From Medicago truncatula (Eukaryota > Streptophyta > Magnoliopsida > Fabales > Fabaceae), in the NCBI RefSeq assembly GCF_003473485.1, contig NC_053047.1, positions 3,487,001 to 3,551,000 on the forward strand: a stretch of DNA of 64,000 bases, given 5' to 3'. A program made the translations under genes and the position numbers. Under the pieces are notes generated by a model. That model saw only the letters and a list, made by a program, of their open reading frames with translations. It ran no database searches and was not told the origin of the DNA. This document shows positions 1 to 12,803 of the stretch, one piece after another. Within the stretch, counting starts at the first letter, position 1. Every line of letters begins with the position of its first letter.

Positions 1-929
1 TATATCTTAAAACTTCTTTAAGAGCTTTTAACTTCTACTCTCTCTCTCTCACACACACATTTATTGTATTTGAGAATAATATATTAAAAATGAGTTTGAT
101 TTTCCAAAGATTGCAAAGTTAAAACTTTGTTTTGTTTCCATGAATTTGGATTATCTTCATATAAGTGATTTTAATTAGTACATATATACATTCAACAAGT
201 TGAAATTGTTTGGATCAAGATGAGCCGATTCTGATTTTAAGCTCGCAAAATTAGCTTTAAAAGAAAACTCGAGATGAAAGATGTATAATTTTAAACCAAC
301 GACTCAGAGCAAGAGACATATGTACATGAATTAAATAAGTGTTGGCCCCACAACGATGTGAGAGAGAAAAATTATTAAATGTTTGTTTGGGCACATACAC
401 ATATAAATGTATTTTTGATTGTGTTAAAAATATTTTAATTTATAAATACGATAATTTTTCAATTTTAAACTATCTTCAATATTTGAATGTATAATATAAT
501 TTTGCAATATTCTATTTTTTAATTAATGATAATGATGATGTCGTCATATTAATTTTATTTCTTATAATTTAATGCATTTTTATATAAATATTTATAAAAT
601 ATAAATTTGCCACATTAAAAAAATTATATATTCCTCCTATGATCTATGTTGGTCACAATGTGAACGCTTGAAATCTTTGATAACAAATAAATGTTGGCTG
701 ATTTTAATCCAACGACTCTGAATCACTAACTTGTAAGTGAGTAAAATCTTGATTGAGACAAATTTAAATTCGTGTTTCCATGCACATGCAAAGAGTATAA
801 CCAACTAAATATATATAATAATGTCTCATATTTAATTATCACTAACTAACCTCAAACTTCTTGCAGATTCCATAGAAATATTGACATCTTGAAATCACTT
901 TCTATCTATTCATTTGGTACTTGAACAAT
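1..929. other. 5' flank of the NAC gene
   Basis: AT-rich non-coding sequence. It has a short CT/CA microsatellite near 39-60 and no ORF of note. It should hold the NAC promoter and 5' UTR, but no core element is clear enough to mark. Confidence 0.5.
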
Positions 930-3622
930 ATGGAGGAAAGAACTGAGATGGATATTAATAAGGTTGATGATTTGATGCCTGGCTTTCGTTTTCATCCCAC
1001 AGATGAAGAGCTTGTTGGTTTTTACCTCAAGAGAAAAATTCAGCAAAAATCTCTTCCTATTGAACTTATTAAGCAAGTGGATATTTACAAACATGATCCA
1101 TGGGACCTTCCAAGTAAGAATTTGTATAACACAAACTCACTATTTTTTAGCTTTCTCATGTTTTAGCATAAAACCCATTTTCCTTTTTCTAGTGAGTGAA
1201 CACAACATTATAAATATTAAGGTTATTTTTAATTGAAAAAAAAACAGGGTATTTTTAGTCTCTTTGTAGGGACCAAAAAGGACTACGTTTTAATTTTATT
1301 TTTATTTTTATAAAAGATGAATATTAAAATGGATTTTTTTTTTATAAATTCGTAATTTTTAGGATTACAAACATATTACCCTAAATACTTTTTAACAAGA
1401 AGACGGAAGACTCATCGTAGTAAATAATTATGATAGAGATAAGATAGAATGATAACCACGGAGAATGATTTTTCAGAAACAATGAAAACGATATTTTGAT
1501 ATTTTTAAATTTTATAAAATTATTGAATCAGTTTATAAAAACTATACAAAAAAAAAATGACAAGAGAATAATTGAACCTATATATTCTATCTTATTTACC
1601 AATTAAATTGAAAATATAAAATATGAAACTATTTTATTGACCAAAAAATATTGACTTCATTTTATTTTTGTAAACAAGAAGAGCTAGCAAGTAGTGGTGA
1701 AAAAGAATGGTATTTCTATTGTCCAAGGGACAGAAAATATAGAAACAGTTCAAGACCTAATAGAGTTACAAGAGCTGGATTTTGGAAGGCAACTGGAACT
1801 GATAGACCTATATACTCATCAGATGGAAAATGCATTGGTTTGAAGAAGTCACTTGTCTTCTATAAGGGTAGAGCTGCCAAAGGGATGAAAACTGATTGGA
1901 TGATGCATGAGTTTAGGCTACCTTGCATTTCAGATTCAAACTCTCCTCCTAAAAAGTTTTCAGATAAAAGTTTCTCTCCAAATGTAAGTATTTTAGTTAT
2001 TTCATACTACTCACCTCATTTTTACTATTTAATATATTTTTACCAGGTAATTTTATTGTAGAATATTATAAGTCAAAATTAGGTTTAAGTTACACCATTG
2101 AATAAATTTTCTTGATATACTAACATACATGCATTAATCTAAAATGATTCAATATAGTATAAAATTTTAGAGTGGTGCAAATGATAGAAGATGATTTGGG
2201 GTACCAACCTAATTGAAATGTCTTTTCCTCGGTGCGCTCTATTTTTTGCTTATAAAAAAAAATATAGCATGAAAAAGTACAATCAAATTTTATTTCTAAT
2301 TTTTACATTTAAATTAAATGAAATAAATACATTTTAGCTAATGTTATTAAATGAACATTGTTAAGTTTTGTTTTGGCAAAAACCAACTCCTCTTCATTTT
2401 GATATTCTTCTACTAATTTTTTGGTTTAGTCCTATACTAAACTAATTAGTTCTTTATGAATTTTTCAGGATTCATGGGCAATATGTAGGATCTTCAAGAA
2501 AACCAATTCCCTTTCCATGGTACAAAAAGCATTGTCTCACCCTTGGATCTCCCAATTACCAGGAAGTATGGTTAGTGAATTACTCACACAAACAACAAAC
2601 ATCAACCAATTCTGTTCAGAAAATAATATCTCATGCACAACAATAGAACAAGGATCATCAGCAGGAACAAACTTACAAATGTAAGTGTTGGTGGTTTTCA
2701 TTATCATTTTTTTTGTACTACTATAATATCTATTTTACTTATTTATTATACAAAGAATTAGATGCAAAATCAAATGAGAAATGAATTGTTGAATAATTAT
2801 TTAGTTTCTTGTATGAGAAGAAATATTTTTATTGACACTTAAATAAGAAGATCATCAATATTTTCATAATATGAAAAATCGTAAATAACAATTTTGATGT
2901 ATATTCAAAAATAAAATATTAAGTGATTGCAAACTTACTCTAAAACTCTTTTTTTAACACTTATTTTTTATTCGGTAAAACTCATGTGGTCCCACTATTT
3001 TGAATATGGACCTACAAAAAATTATGGGAAATTTGACCCAATAAGAGAGTTACTATCGGAAAAATAGCGTTAGAGTATTGCTAACACTACTCGCTACAAA
3101 TTTATATAACCATGTGCCTAATAATTATCCATTCAATTTTGTAGCAACAAGCATGATATACAACAAGTCTCCAATACCATCAACAATTTCTCAGCTTCAG
3201 ATTTTCCAAATTACAAACCAATCAACAACATCAACACAATTTCCAAATCCTCACAAATTCAGGTTCCTAATGGAGACATTATTGATAACCTAATGTTCTA
3301 CACACTTGACGCCAATGGTTCCACAAAGTGCACAATTGATGATAGTTCAATTCTTTCCAACACTAACTATATTGGTTTTGAAGATGCAAATAATCAATAT
3401 AATGGCTTCTCAATTAGTTTACCTCAAGATATGCAACCAAACATTGTGAATATTCAAGATCAAATGCAGCTTAATCAATGGGAAAATCTTGGAAGAACAA
3501 TTGAATTTCCATTCAATTTGTCTCCAAGTTTTGATGCTTTGAGGACAAGTGTTACATGGGACTCACCACCTTGCACCAGTGAAATGTCCACAACCTTTGT
3601 CACTAGTAAATGTTACACTTAG
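930..3622 (+). CDS. NAC domain transcription factor, FEZ/ANAC094-like
   Basis: Four exons give a 392-residue protein: 930-1113, 1679-1983, 2469-2680 and 3145-3622. All junctions are GT-AG and the phases agree. The NAC domain covers about residues 16-174. Subdomain A has [12 protein letters not shown], then come [64 protein letters not shown] and finally WAICRIFKK. The tail is Ser/Asn/Thr-rich, as is usual for NAC activation regions. In the family the domain binds CACG-core DNA as a dimer in the nucleus. The wording of the domain matches FEZ (ANAC009) and ANAC094, which act in root-cap stem cells and related programmes; that role is inferred. I chose the ATG at 930; the next in-frame ATG is at 948. 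No damage is seen. Confidence 0.93.
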
Positions 3623-5158
3623 GATAATGTGTTTGGATTTATGTGTCAAATTAATGTACCAAACATATACTTAAAACCAAATTGGGGACAATTTATAGGG
3701 GTAGTTAGGTACTGGTTATAGCAAGCTATAGTTATAGTGTGGTTGATTATCATTTTTACCAATTAGTATATTTACCAATAAAATCATTACCATTTTAATT
3801 GGTTGTGATTTTACTTGTAAATGTACATGTTTTATTTGTTTATATGTACATTAAAACCAGTACTACCCTGCAGGAACATAGAAAAAGAATACCAAATGTA
3901 TAATAGGGGTGTAGTGTTTATATATGATAAGGTCATGTACAAAGAATAGATACAAAAATATTTCCAAGGGCTTAGCAAAAAATTTGTTGTATTTTAATTA
4001 GGGTTTTTATTTATATTATCTTCATGTAAGATATCTAGTTATATAGTTTGCTACGTTCATATAATAATTTTTTTTTTTTTTTGATTTTATGCTTGTTTTA
4101 TTATTTACATAGATATATATATCTTATTTCATTTTCCTTGTCACAAATCTTAATGACATATAGCTACTAAATCAAGTATAAATCTTTTAGGAGTGATGGA
4201 AAAATACTCATACGAAGTTAAAAAAATGTACAAGAGGAAAGAGTTTGAAAAAGAAAAGCATATAGTATTATATTCTAAACAATAATGGGAAATTTCTTGT
4301 AATTTTGTTTTTGGAGTATATAGTTGAAAAGGTTGAAAAAGTTAAAACAAAGCACAATTATATCTGTGTTCAGAGACTATAGACTTATATCTTGGCTGCT
4401 TTTAAGAAGTCGATAACAAATTAAATAATTAATTGTCGAAAAAAAACAAATTAAATAATTAATTACTTGTATAAAACAAATTAAATAAAAGTTAGCTTTC
4501 ATGGTTTTGGATAAGCAATACTATTAGCTAGCACATAATTAAATAGATAGAAGAGTGTAAATTTGTTCCGTGTAAGAATGAATTTAAAACTGCAGACAAA
4601 TGGGACATTTTGTTCATCACTTTCACACACATTAGAGTGTAAAATCATATTTTTGGGCTCTCTAATGAAATTTAGAGACTATAGTTTACAATATCATTTG
4701 CATGCGGCGACGTGAAAAAAGAGTACTTCACTAATCCGAAGAGGCAAAGATGAAATGATATATCACGTAGAAATTTTCATTCTATGTGTATGAAGGAAAC
4801 TAAAAAATGCATGTCCTATATCAAATATACAATGAACCATGTGTTCATTATGTCTTCATTTGGGCCAACTCTATTATATATATTTTCTGCTACAATAACT
4901 CTATTAAATATTAACACCCTAAAATGATAATCAGAGTTAGAACATTTATCTATTAATTTATAATATATAATTTCTAATAGTTGTTTATTAAAAAAAAGAA
5001 CGATTCAGCATCAAAACGAGCATTGATGTGCTCATCTTTATGCTTTTATCAATAAATAGAATAGTTGTATAATTTTAGCTAATTATTTAAAAACATAAGT
5101 TATTTGATTGATAAAGAATAATAAAACAGAAAAAGTTAAAGGGATGGTTAATTTTTTT
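3623..5158. other. intergenic, no gene seen
   Basis: AT-rich DNA after the NAC stop. It contains homopolymer runs and a small direct repeat of an ATTAAATAATTAATTA-like string near 4420-4490. No coding or structured element was recognised. Confidence 0.5.
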
Positions 5159-5177
5159 TTGGAAAAGTATAGAGATT

Positions 5178-5279
5178 ATCACACCAAAAAGATGAGCAAA
5201 AAGTAGTATTTTTTTATCACACCAGAAAATATCACACCAAAAAGAAAATCATCACACCAAAAATTATCACACCAAAAAG
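5178..5279 (+). repeat. short direct repeats, TATCACACCAAAAAG type
   Basis: About five imperfect copies of a 13-15 bp unit (ATCACACCAAAAA) occur within 100 bp at uneven spacing. The origin is unknown. It could be a decayed minisatellite or the subterminal part of a lost transposon. Confidence 0.6.
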
Positions 5280-5349
5280 TAATTCTGTTATATAGAAGTA
5301 TAGCGATTTAGAAAATTTGATTATATATCCAATAAAGAATATTGATTAA

Positions 5350-6330
5350 CTTGTGGATAAAATATATAAATGGTATAGTTCAAAAAGAAATAGTCACACT
5401 AAACTTCTGTCAAAAAAGGAAGTCACACTTAATCCTAACATGATGCATCCATACTTCTATACTTCGAAAGATCTCACTAAAGAAGCGTCCAACTTGATAG
5501 GTCTTTTAGAATTGTATAAGCAAAATATTGAGAAAATGGTTACCATGTCGTCGTCATTCCGGAGTTTGATCTGGGTGGACTAGTTCCATTTGAGTCGGTC
5601 GATGGACAACGATACTCAACATTCTCCACCATCCTTGCATCTCTTTGGTTGTCCACGATAAATTTGATCCAACTGATGCTTCATGTCAGACTAATGTGAC
5701 ATCAACCTGAACCCTAAACAAATTAGGTTTTCAAATGTTGTAGTAAACCCCAGATAACTTGGTGTTTATATATTATATATAAGTGTTATTGTTCTAAGAT
5801 GTGGTGTTCTAAGATGTGGTTTACAGAAAATGAACAAAATGCACCATGTAGCTCAAACTTTCATAGATTTCCTTCCTCACGTCATACCAGAGACTGGTAG
5901 GGGTCCGGAGGTGGAGGATCCATGGTAGTACGTACCAGGATACGTGTCCGAATTGTATCATGTATTTTATCCGAAGATTCTTCCTCTATCGAGCGAGAAC
6001 CCCCTAGGACGATGAATTAGGAGATAATTATTAAGGAGGGACATGTTAGGAATACTAAGGATTCACTGTAGATCATCATTAGTGTCAAGGCCATTGTGGT
6101 GGATGGTTTGCAAAATGGTCGGACATATGAAGACCTACGTGTTTTACACAAATGGGCGAGTTGGTGTTTTGTTCTGGTATATGACCAGAACGCAGTTAAC
6201 TACCGCTAGTTTGTGCGAGTGATAGTTAACTAGCGTTAGCTTGACAAGATGATATTAACTTATGTTGGGGGTTGAAAACGTCAGTCTGGGGTGCCTAAGA
6301 ACAACCCCAAAGTGTCTAAAGAGCAATCTC
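5350..6330 (+). other. unidentified degenerate repeat-like segment
   Basis: This stretch is less AT-rich than its surroundings. It has short open segments on +, for example 5353-5583 (76 codons), and protein-like wording around 5870-6170, but no continuous frame. It looks like a decayed mobile-element gene. I do not recognise the family. The motif GTTAACTA(C/G)CG recurs at 6190-6240. Confidence 0.3.
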
Positions 6331-7164
6331 CTTCATTCACGTAGTTCAAAATGCTTAAATTTGGATTAATGTTTAGAGCCCGTATAGCAAGTAGACCAGA
6401 TCAATTTGGCCTATTTATTAATGCACGCTAATTTACTAATATGAAGCATATCGGGTCAACCTATATGACAACTCTATTTAAAACGTCTCTACAAATTTGA
6501 TAATTTTTATTTATAGAGAATATACTCATATTTAACATTTATCTTATACCCTTTATTCTTTTTCCATTTTATTTTTATTAACTTCCTACATATTATTTTT
6601 ATCCCTTTCAATATTTTTGGTAAACCAAGCTTATTCAAAAAGTGGTTTTCTACACCTCCGTTCTATTCTTTTTATCTTTAGTCTTCATCAAGTTTACTTT
6701 TGATTTTTGTACATGCATTTTTTTCCCTACCTATATTATATTGTTTTAGACTTAAAGTATACTTTTCACATGACAAGTAGCAAAATCCCATAAAATCCCA
6801 TAGATATCCCATAGTATTAAAAACTTTTTTTGTTGAGAGCAAACATGTCAAGTATTATAGCAGCTATTGTTCACACAATCAAAAGTAATGTGAAACTATT
6901 TGGTTAGTTAATTAATAAAGAGAGCATTTGCATTGCTTCATTGTGTGGCTATAATAGCTTCCAACTTCACTGTGTGGCTATTTTGCATTGCTTCCAAAAA
7001 TAATCCGTAGAATGTGTCAATATGGTAGAATGACATATTGACATACAATAGAATAAACTTGTTTTCTTACTCTAAAAGGATAAAATTGTCTTATTCCATT
7101 GAGCAAAAAGAAGAAAATAATGTTGTGCATTAATTTGATGCAACACACACCACAAACTAGCAGG
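6331..7164. other. intergenic; start of LHCB1 duplication unit 1
   Basis: No gene is seen. From about 6880 onward the sequence matches the upstream region of LHCB1 copy 2 (from about 12560), so it belongs to the duplicated cluster unit. Confidence 0.5.
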
Positions 7165-7547
7165 GGGACCAATATACGCACCGTGGTCACAATGCTGCGC
7201 ACATCTAGATATGTATGAATTTGTACATTATTGATTAGCCTATCTAGAAATCATATTTGACAATTTTTATTGGATGGAAGACGTATTTAATGATATTATC
7301 ATCACATACTTTGGATATTTGAAATATTTTATAATGAAAGAAGAATTTCTAAAAGATATGTGGTTTGAGAAGCAAAGGAAATACTACAAACCAATAGAAA
7401 CTTAGATATAGATTTCCTAAGATATTGACCTTTAGTTTTGCTCGATGAAAACCAACTATAAATAGCCATATAACCTAATTTGATAACCATCCTCAACATT
7501 GCCAATTGAGCTTCATTTGTTTACTTAGTAAGGAATAAAATACTAAA
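7165..7547 (+). promoter_or_regulatory. LHCB1 copy 1 promoter
   Basis: The upstream dyad has GGGACCA at 7165-7171 and GTGGTCAC at 7183-7190. CCAAT is at 7391-7395, GATA at 7405-7408 and 7421-7424, and TATAAATA at 7457-7464, 91 bp before the ATG. GATA repeats between CCAAT and TATA are a known feature of type I CAB promoters and take part in light and clock control. The dyad's second arm has one change from the form in copies 3 and 4. Confidence 0.8.
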
Positions 7548-8345
7548 ATGGCGGCTTCAACAATGTCTCTCTCTTCTTCATCATTTGTAGGGAAGGCAAT
7601 CAAGCTTTCCCCATCCACCCAAGACATTGGGGTGGGAAGAGTCACAATGAGGAAAGCAACCACCAAGAAGTCTGTTCCTTCTGGAAGTCCTTGGTACGGT
7701 CCAGACCGTGTCAAGTACTTGGGCCCATTCTCCGGTGAAGCCCCATCCTACCTCACCGGTGAATTTCCTGGTGACTACGGTTGGGACACTGCTGGACTTT
7801 CTGCTGACCCAGAGACATTTGCCAAAAACCGTGAACTCGAGGTCATCCACAGTAGATGGGCTATGTTGGGTGCCTTGGGATGTGTCTTCCCTGAGCTCTT
7901 ATCTCGCAATGGTGTCAAATTCGGCGAGGCTGTATGGTTCAAGGCAGGATCCCAAATTTTTAGTGAGGGTGGGCTTGACTACTTGGGTAACCCAAGTCTA
8001 GTCCATGCACAAAGCATCCTTGCTATATGGGCTGTCCAAGTTATCTTAATGGGTGCTGTTGAGGGTTACCGTATTGCTGGTGGACCTCTCGGTGAGGTGG
8101 TTGACCCACTCTACCCAGGTGGCAGCTTTGACCCCTTGGGCCTTGCCGAAGATCCCGAGGCTTTTGCAGAGTTGAAGGTGAAAGAACTAAAAAATGGTAG
8201 GTTAGCTATGTTCTCTATGTTTGGATTTTTCGTTCAAGCCATTGTGACTGGAAAGGGACCTATCGAGAACCTCGCCGACCACCTTGCTGACCCGGTTAAC
8301 AACAATGCTTGGGCCTACGCCACAAACTTTGCCCCCGGAAAATAA
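7548..8345 (+). CDS. LHCB1: LHCB1, chlorophyll a/b-binding protein of LHCII (copy 1)
   Basis: An intronless 265-residue antenna precursor. Residues 1-34 form the chloroplast transit peptide and the mature chain starts at about R35. The trimerisation motif WYGPDR is at 49-54. Helix B carries the E98/H101/R103 pigment and ion-pair residues. Helix C carries Q164 and E172/R175. Helix A carries E213, N216 and R218, with Q230 and H245 later. These correspond to mature pea positions E65, H68, R70, Q131, E139, R142, E180, N183, R185, Q197 and H212. All ligands are present. The N-terminus RKATTKK offers Thr for state-transition kinase, though the third residue is Ala here. In the family the protein binds chlorophylls and xanthophylls in thylakoid LHCII trimers. 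The mature part is almost identical to copy 2. Confidence 0.97.
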   Translation: MAASTMSLSSSSFVGKAIKLSPSTQDIGVGRVTMRKATTKKSVPSGSPWYGPDRVKYLGPFSGEAPSYLTGEFPGDYGWDTAGLSADPETFAKNRELEVIHSRWAMLGALGCVFPELLSRNGVKFGEAVWFKAGSQIFSEGGLDYLGNPSLVHAQSILAIWAVQVILMGAVEGYRIAGGPLGEVVDPLYPGGSFDPLGLAEDPEAFAELKVKELKNGRLAMFSMFGFFVQAIVTGKGPIENLADHLADPVNNNAWAYATNFAPGK

Positions 8346-8653
8346 GCAATAACTACACCAAATGAGAAGTGAATGACTTGAATATCGAAGTTTGAATTTG
8401 TTAGTGTGTTATATTTTGTAAAACGCATGGCATGTTACATCTTTTTTTCCCCTAAGTTTGTACATATTAAGTGAATGAAATGAATGGTTTTACCGAAACA
8501 AGGGAGAGTGAAATGACTGTGAATGGTATCAAGCAATCTATTACCAGAACATCAAGTGTAACGATGTCCTTTCAAAAAAAAATAAAAAAAAATCAAGTGT
8601 AACGATGTTTTAAACCAGTGAAGTTTTTATCATATTAACTTTTCATATTTTAT
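8346..8653 (+). other. 3' flank of LHCB1 copy 1
   Basis: Presumed 3' UTR and flank, closely similar to the sequence after copy 2 (13994-14200). It contains a run of A with two related CAAGTGTAACGATG strings. No further gene. Confidence 0.5.
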
Positions 8654-8669
8654 AATTATATTTTATTTT

Positions 8670-8848
8670 AAAGAGGAGCCTACACAACGGTAAAAGTTGA
8701 TTAAAAATGTCACGAGTTCAAGTTCTGAAAATAGTCTCTTGTGTAAAAATAGAATAAGACTGTGTGCAATACACCAGATGGTGAGACCCTTTCTCGGACT
8801 CTACGTATGTGGTTGCCTTGTGCACCAGACTGTTTCTTTGTTTGCTAC
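8670..8848 (+). mobile_element. Au-type SINE with 16-bp target duplication
   Basis: A tRNA-derived SINE. The A-box region is near CACAACGGTAAAAGT and the B-box region near GAGTTCAAGTT. The body matches the plant Au SINE: CTCTTGTG, AATAAGACTGTGTGCAATACAC, TGGTGAGACCCTT, CGGACTC and GTGCACCAGACTG-like segments appear in order. A perfect 16-bp direct repeat, AATTATATTTTATTTT, flanks it at 8654-8669 and 8849-8864. The LHCB1 copy 2 flank lacks it, so insertion followed the duplication. Confidence 0.9.
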
Positions 8849-9017
8849 AATTATATTTTATTTTGTTAACCTTTTACATGCCATATATCTTTAGCTCAAT
8901 ATGAGATCTTGTAATGCCGTTTGAGCTGAATTATGGTTTCCCCGTATGGAAATCACCCAAGATCTAAATCATAGCAAGTAGGAATTTGAGATGGACTCCA
9001 AAGTTGATATTGATATG

Positions 9018-9698
9018 GTTAATTTAAATCCTACCGAATTGCTTTTATTCAACATTTCCTACATGAGATCGTTGCTATTCTGAACCTCCCTTCAAGGAGA
9101 AGTTTCATCTGTTATATTTATAAAGAAACAAATAAATATGTAGATCTCCTATGCTAATAAGAGGCACACTACAAGAGTTGGTGTACATTATGTTTTTCTC
9201 ATGCTCAGATTTTGATGTAGACAAGTTGGCAGCGCGAATCGAAGACGAAGTGGCGCGTAAGAAAGGTTTAGTCGGATTGGTGCTGATTTAGCATCCGACG
9301 TCGGAATAACATGAATTAAACCTTTTTGAAAAGCCCCGGACCTCACGAGCAATACTCATCGCTTTGTCATGATGTAGGAGTTAATTTAATCATTCGAGGT
9401 CGTCTGAAGGCCCGAAAACCGCGTTTTAATACTTCAGCATATTCTAGAACTTTATATTTTATTTCGTTTTGTTATTTTTCAGCATATACGGGTTTGTTAT
9501 TTCATTTAGTATTTAAACAGAACTTATGTAGCCAAAGAGGCACTTTTCATTCAATAAAAATATTCGAGACTTTTCTCTCAATTCTGGTGGATTTTGGAAA
9601 CTCTTATTTGATAGGTTTATCGCTTACAACCTGTTGTTATCTTTTAAGTTTAGCGTTTGCTAACCCTTGCTTCCATTTTGCGTCAGATTTTTGTTACT
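9018..9698. repeat. insertion in LHCB1 unit 1, possible LTR fragment
   Basis: Compared with copy 2 (around 14440), about 680 bp is extra here. The same 5 bases, ATATG, lie at both borders (9013-9017 and 9699-9703). The inner part (about 9220-9690) has the base composition and wording of a legume gypsy-type LTR, including a CATTCAATAAAAATATTC region. No terminal TG/CA pair is clear at the borders, so the class is uncertain. It is a fossil without coding potential. Confidence 0.4.
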
Positions 9699-9703
9699 AT
9701 ATG

Positions 9704-10568
9704 ATGCCAAAGGTGGCTGTATCTCTAATAAGCTTTCGTAGTTTAATTTCCTTTCCTATCAAATAATAAAAAATGTAACGATCACCAATAAACCATGAAT
9801 GAATAGAGCAATTCTTGCTTGGGCACAACCACAAATATAAATAATTTAGACACACACATAAAAAAAAACAGACACCCACACACACGCGCATATATATATA
9901 TCATTGATTATTTTCAAAAATATATTATTTTATTGATTTTTCTTTTATATGTTTTCACTTATGTGTGTCCAAATCAAAATGATATGGGGTTATGATGGGT
10001 ATTTGTATTGGCTGCATTATTGCTAATACAAATATCCATGTTTGTGATGTTCGATACTATGTTCCAATATGTATATTAATAATTCTAATAATATGCAATA
10101 AAAGTAATGTATATTAAAAAATTACATTGTACTAATATGTATATTCTATGATTGTTTCATCTCCTATTTGATTACACAACCCAATTATCACAATCTTCAT
10201 AGCAGAAAAGACAGTTTAAGTGAATTGAGTACCAGAAGCTCGTCATGATCAAGAGAGCGTTGAGTGTACATGCAAATTATCCACCGACAAGGTTCTTACA
10301 TTGGCAACATAAGTTAAACTTAGGTTCTTATGGTTTGTGAATCAACTCCTAGACCAATCGACATCGACAATTTTTTTAGTCGTTTAGAATCATATAAATT
10401 TTCAATTTAATTTGATTAGTAAAAAATAAATAATTGTATGTATAAGCAATGACATATTATTATTTAAATTTTAAAGCATGCTTACCAAATAAATATAAAA
10501 AAGATCATGCATATTTGTAACAACTTTCCAAAGATACAATCAAATGATGTGTTAGTCTACTGGATATA
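9704..10568. other. intergenic, duplicated flank with microsatellites
   Basis: 9704-10000 matches 14450-14990 in part. A CA-rich and TA-rich tract lies at 9850-9901. No gene is seen. Confidence 0.5.
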
Positions 10569-10578
10569 TTACTTTTAA

Positions 10579-11076
10579 GGGTTAAATATGTTTTTAGTCT
10601 CTATAAATATACCAACTTTTCCTTTTAGTCATTCTAAAATTTTCGTTCAACTTTTAGTCCCTATAAAATTTTCAATCACTACTTATAGTCCCTATTTTTA
10701 AATTAATTTTAGTATTTTTTAATGAAATTGTGCAGAAATGTGTAGAATATTGTAAAAATATTTCCCAAAAAAATTAGAATTTTTTAACGAAACATAAATT
10801 TAATATGAATTTTTAACCATCAAAAATATAAAAATTCATAATAAATTCATGTTTTGTTGAAAAATTCTAAATTTTTTTAGGAGAGATACTTAAAATATTA
10901 TGAATTTTTCTGCAAACTTTTATTCAAAAATGTGAATTCTACATATGAATTTACTTTAAAAGAGGGACCACAAGTGAAGATGGAAAATTTTTGGAGGACT
11001 AAAAGTTGAAGGAAAATTTTAGAGGGACTAAAACGAAAAGTTGGTATATTTATAGGGACCAAAAACATATTTAACC
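10579..11076. mobile_element. Mutator-like MITE (498 bp)
   Basis: A long palindromic element. The left arm GGGTTAAATATGTTTTTAGTC is mirrored at the right end by ...AAAAACATATTTAACC, and the inner arms also pair (TATACCAACTTTTC against GAAAAGTTGGTATA). A perfect 10-bp direct repeat, TTACTTTTAA, flanks it at 10569-10578 and 11077-11086. The 9-11 bp duplication length points to a Mutator-type transposase. It is non-coding and non-autonomous. Confidence 0.85.
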
Positions 11077-11086
11077 TTACTTTTAA

Positions 11087-11659
11087 TAATGACATGGGGG
11101 ATCCCTTTCATTTTTGTTCTAATAATAGTAACAATAATATGTTATAATAGCAGAAAAAACAAAAACAAAGTAACATTGCACCACGTTTTGACGGTAGATT
11201 GAAAATGCAGGTTCAAAGAGAAATATTGAGAAATCACTTGAACCCCCTCACACAAGAGTGGCTTCGCCACTGATCACAGTGGCTGTGATTGGTTGTAGGA
11301 TAGTGAGATGAGATCTTAGATCTAGAAGTTCTTAGGTTGAAATCAATACGGGTAGGTCCTAGGTCTTAAGTGTAAACGAGGATTTTGCTGAGAGCTTTAG
11401 AATAAGAACTACACTAGTGGATTACTTTCCTAACTTGGTAGCCCCAGATGTAGGTGAGTTGTGCCGAACTGAGTTAACAAACTCTTCTTTACTTTCTTGT
11501 CTTTTATTTTGCTGTTTTGTTTATGTTTACTTCTAGCACGATGTTGGAACATTAAACGGAACATGTGCTTTCTGTGCATCTCGAGTTGAAACTTCACATA
11601 GAACAACTTCTAACTGACACGCTAAATATTCAGCATCCGTTATATTTGCCGGGAATTTC
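11087..11659. other. intergenic, no gene seen
   Basis: Mixed sequence that is not part of the duplicated LHCB1 unit. No ORF or repeat boundary was recognised. Confidence 0.4.
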
Positions 11660-12803
11660 AAGTTATGACCAAACAAGTCTTACTCGAATGAATAAGGATC
11701 ACACCAATCAGAAAAATAATATAATAAAGACAAACAACAATTAAGACAAAAAAAAGACAAACAACAATATCTTAATAAAATTAGATGTTGATATTATGCT
11801 ATTTGAAGGACGAGTTTGAACTTTATTTTAGAAAATGTGGAAGGTCCAGTAAATAAATATATCATGAAAGGTGGATATAAAATATCTCTGTGAGCTTGAT
11901 TCTCTTGGTAGTGATATTATATATTATATGCAGAGTCATCGAACCTCGGACACCCTGGTCACTTCTCCACATTTAAAATGTATGAGCTCCGGTCACTATA
12001 CTATTTGACAAAAAAAAATAATGCTTGAAAAATTTATTAGAATGTTTACCACTTCAGCCCACATTAAGTTCAATCTAGTTAACCAAAAAAATATAAATAT
12101 TCTTGAAGCATGTTAAAATCATGTGATACAAATCAATTTGATTATATCAAGATGATGTTGAGATAATTTATATTAACACGACTCGCCTATTAGCAAAAAT
12201 ATTTTGGTTTCGATTTATACAATCGTCCATTTGAGAGATGGTTCGACTCTCAAGACAAAAAGTAAGATAGCTTGCAACGAACTTGGTAAGTAGTCATGTA
12301 GCGCTTTCAAATGCGGGTGGTATCCATTGGAGAGCCAAATACTTTTGTTATAGTAACATCACTGCGGATTTTATTAGTCATATACATGGATTTAATTATT
12401 TATCTTGTTATTTTTAAACATATAATAAGATCAGTTTATTTAAATTTATTTCTTTATCTCATTATTTTCATTTTTATTTTACAAGACATATTTCACAATG
12501 CACTAAAGCAAAATCTCAATATACTTTTTCACATTGCATGCATTGCAACTAAATTTTTGCACATGATAAAAAAATAGAGTGAAACTACTTGATTAGTTAG
12601 CTAAAACAAGAGAGCATCTATTGAATGTTTTATTTTGCATTTCTTCCCACATCCTTTTGTGTCCATTTTGCATTGCTTCCAAAAATAAACGGTAAAATAT
12701 GGTATAATGACATAATTTTAGGATAAATGTTTTTTTATCTATTGAGCCAAAGAAAAAAGAAATATTCTTTGTCCTTTTGATGCAACACAAATTAACTAGC
12801 AAT

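Noticed and set aside
9326-9766. 146-codon open frame on +
   Set aside because: It lies across the insertion and its border at 9698 and reads as hydrophobic AT-rich translation with no known domain.
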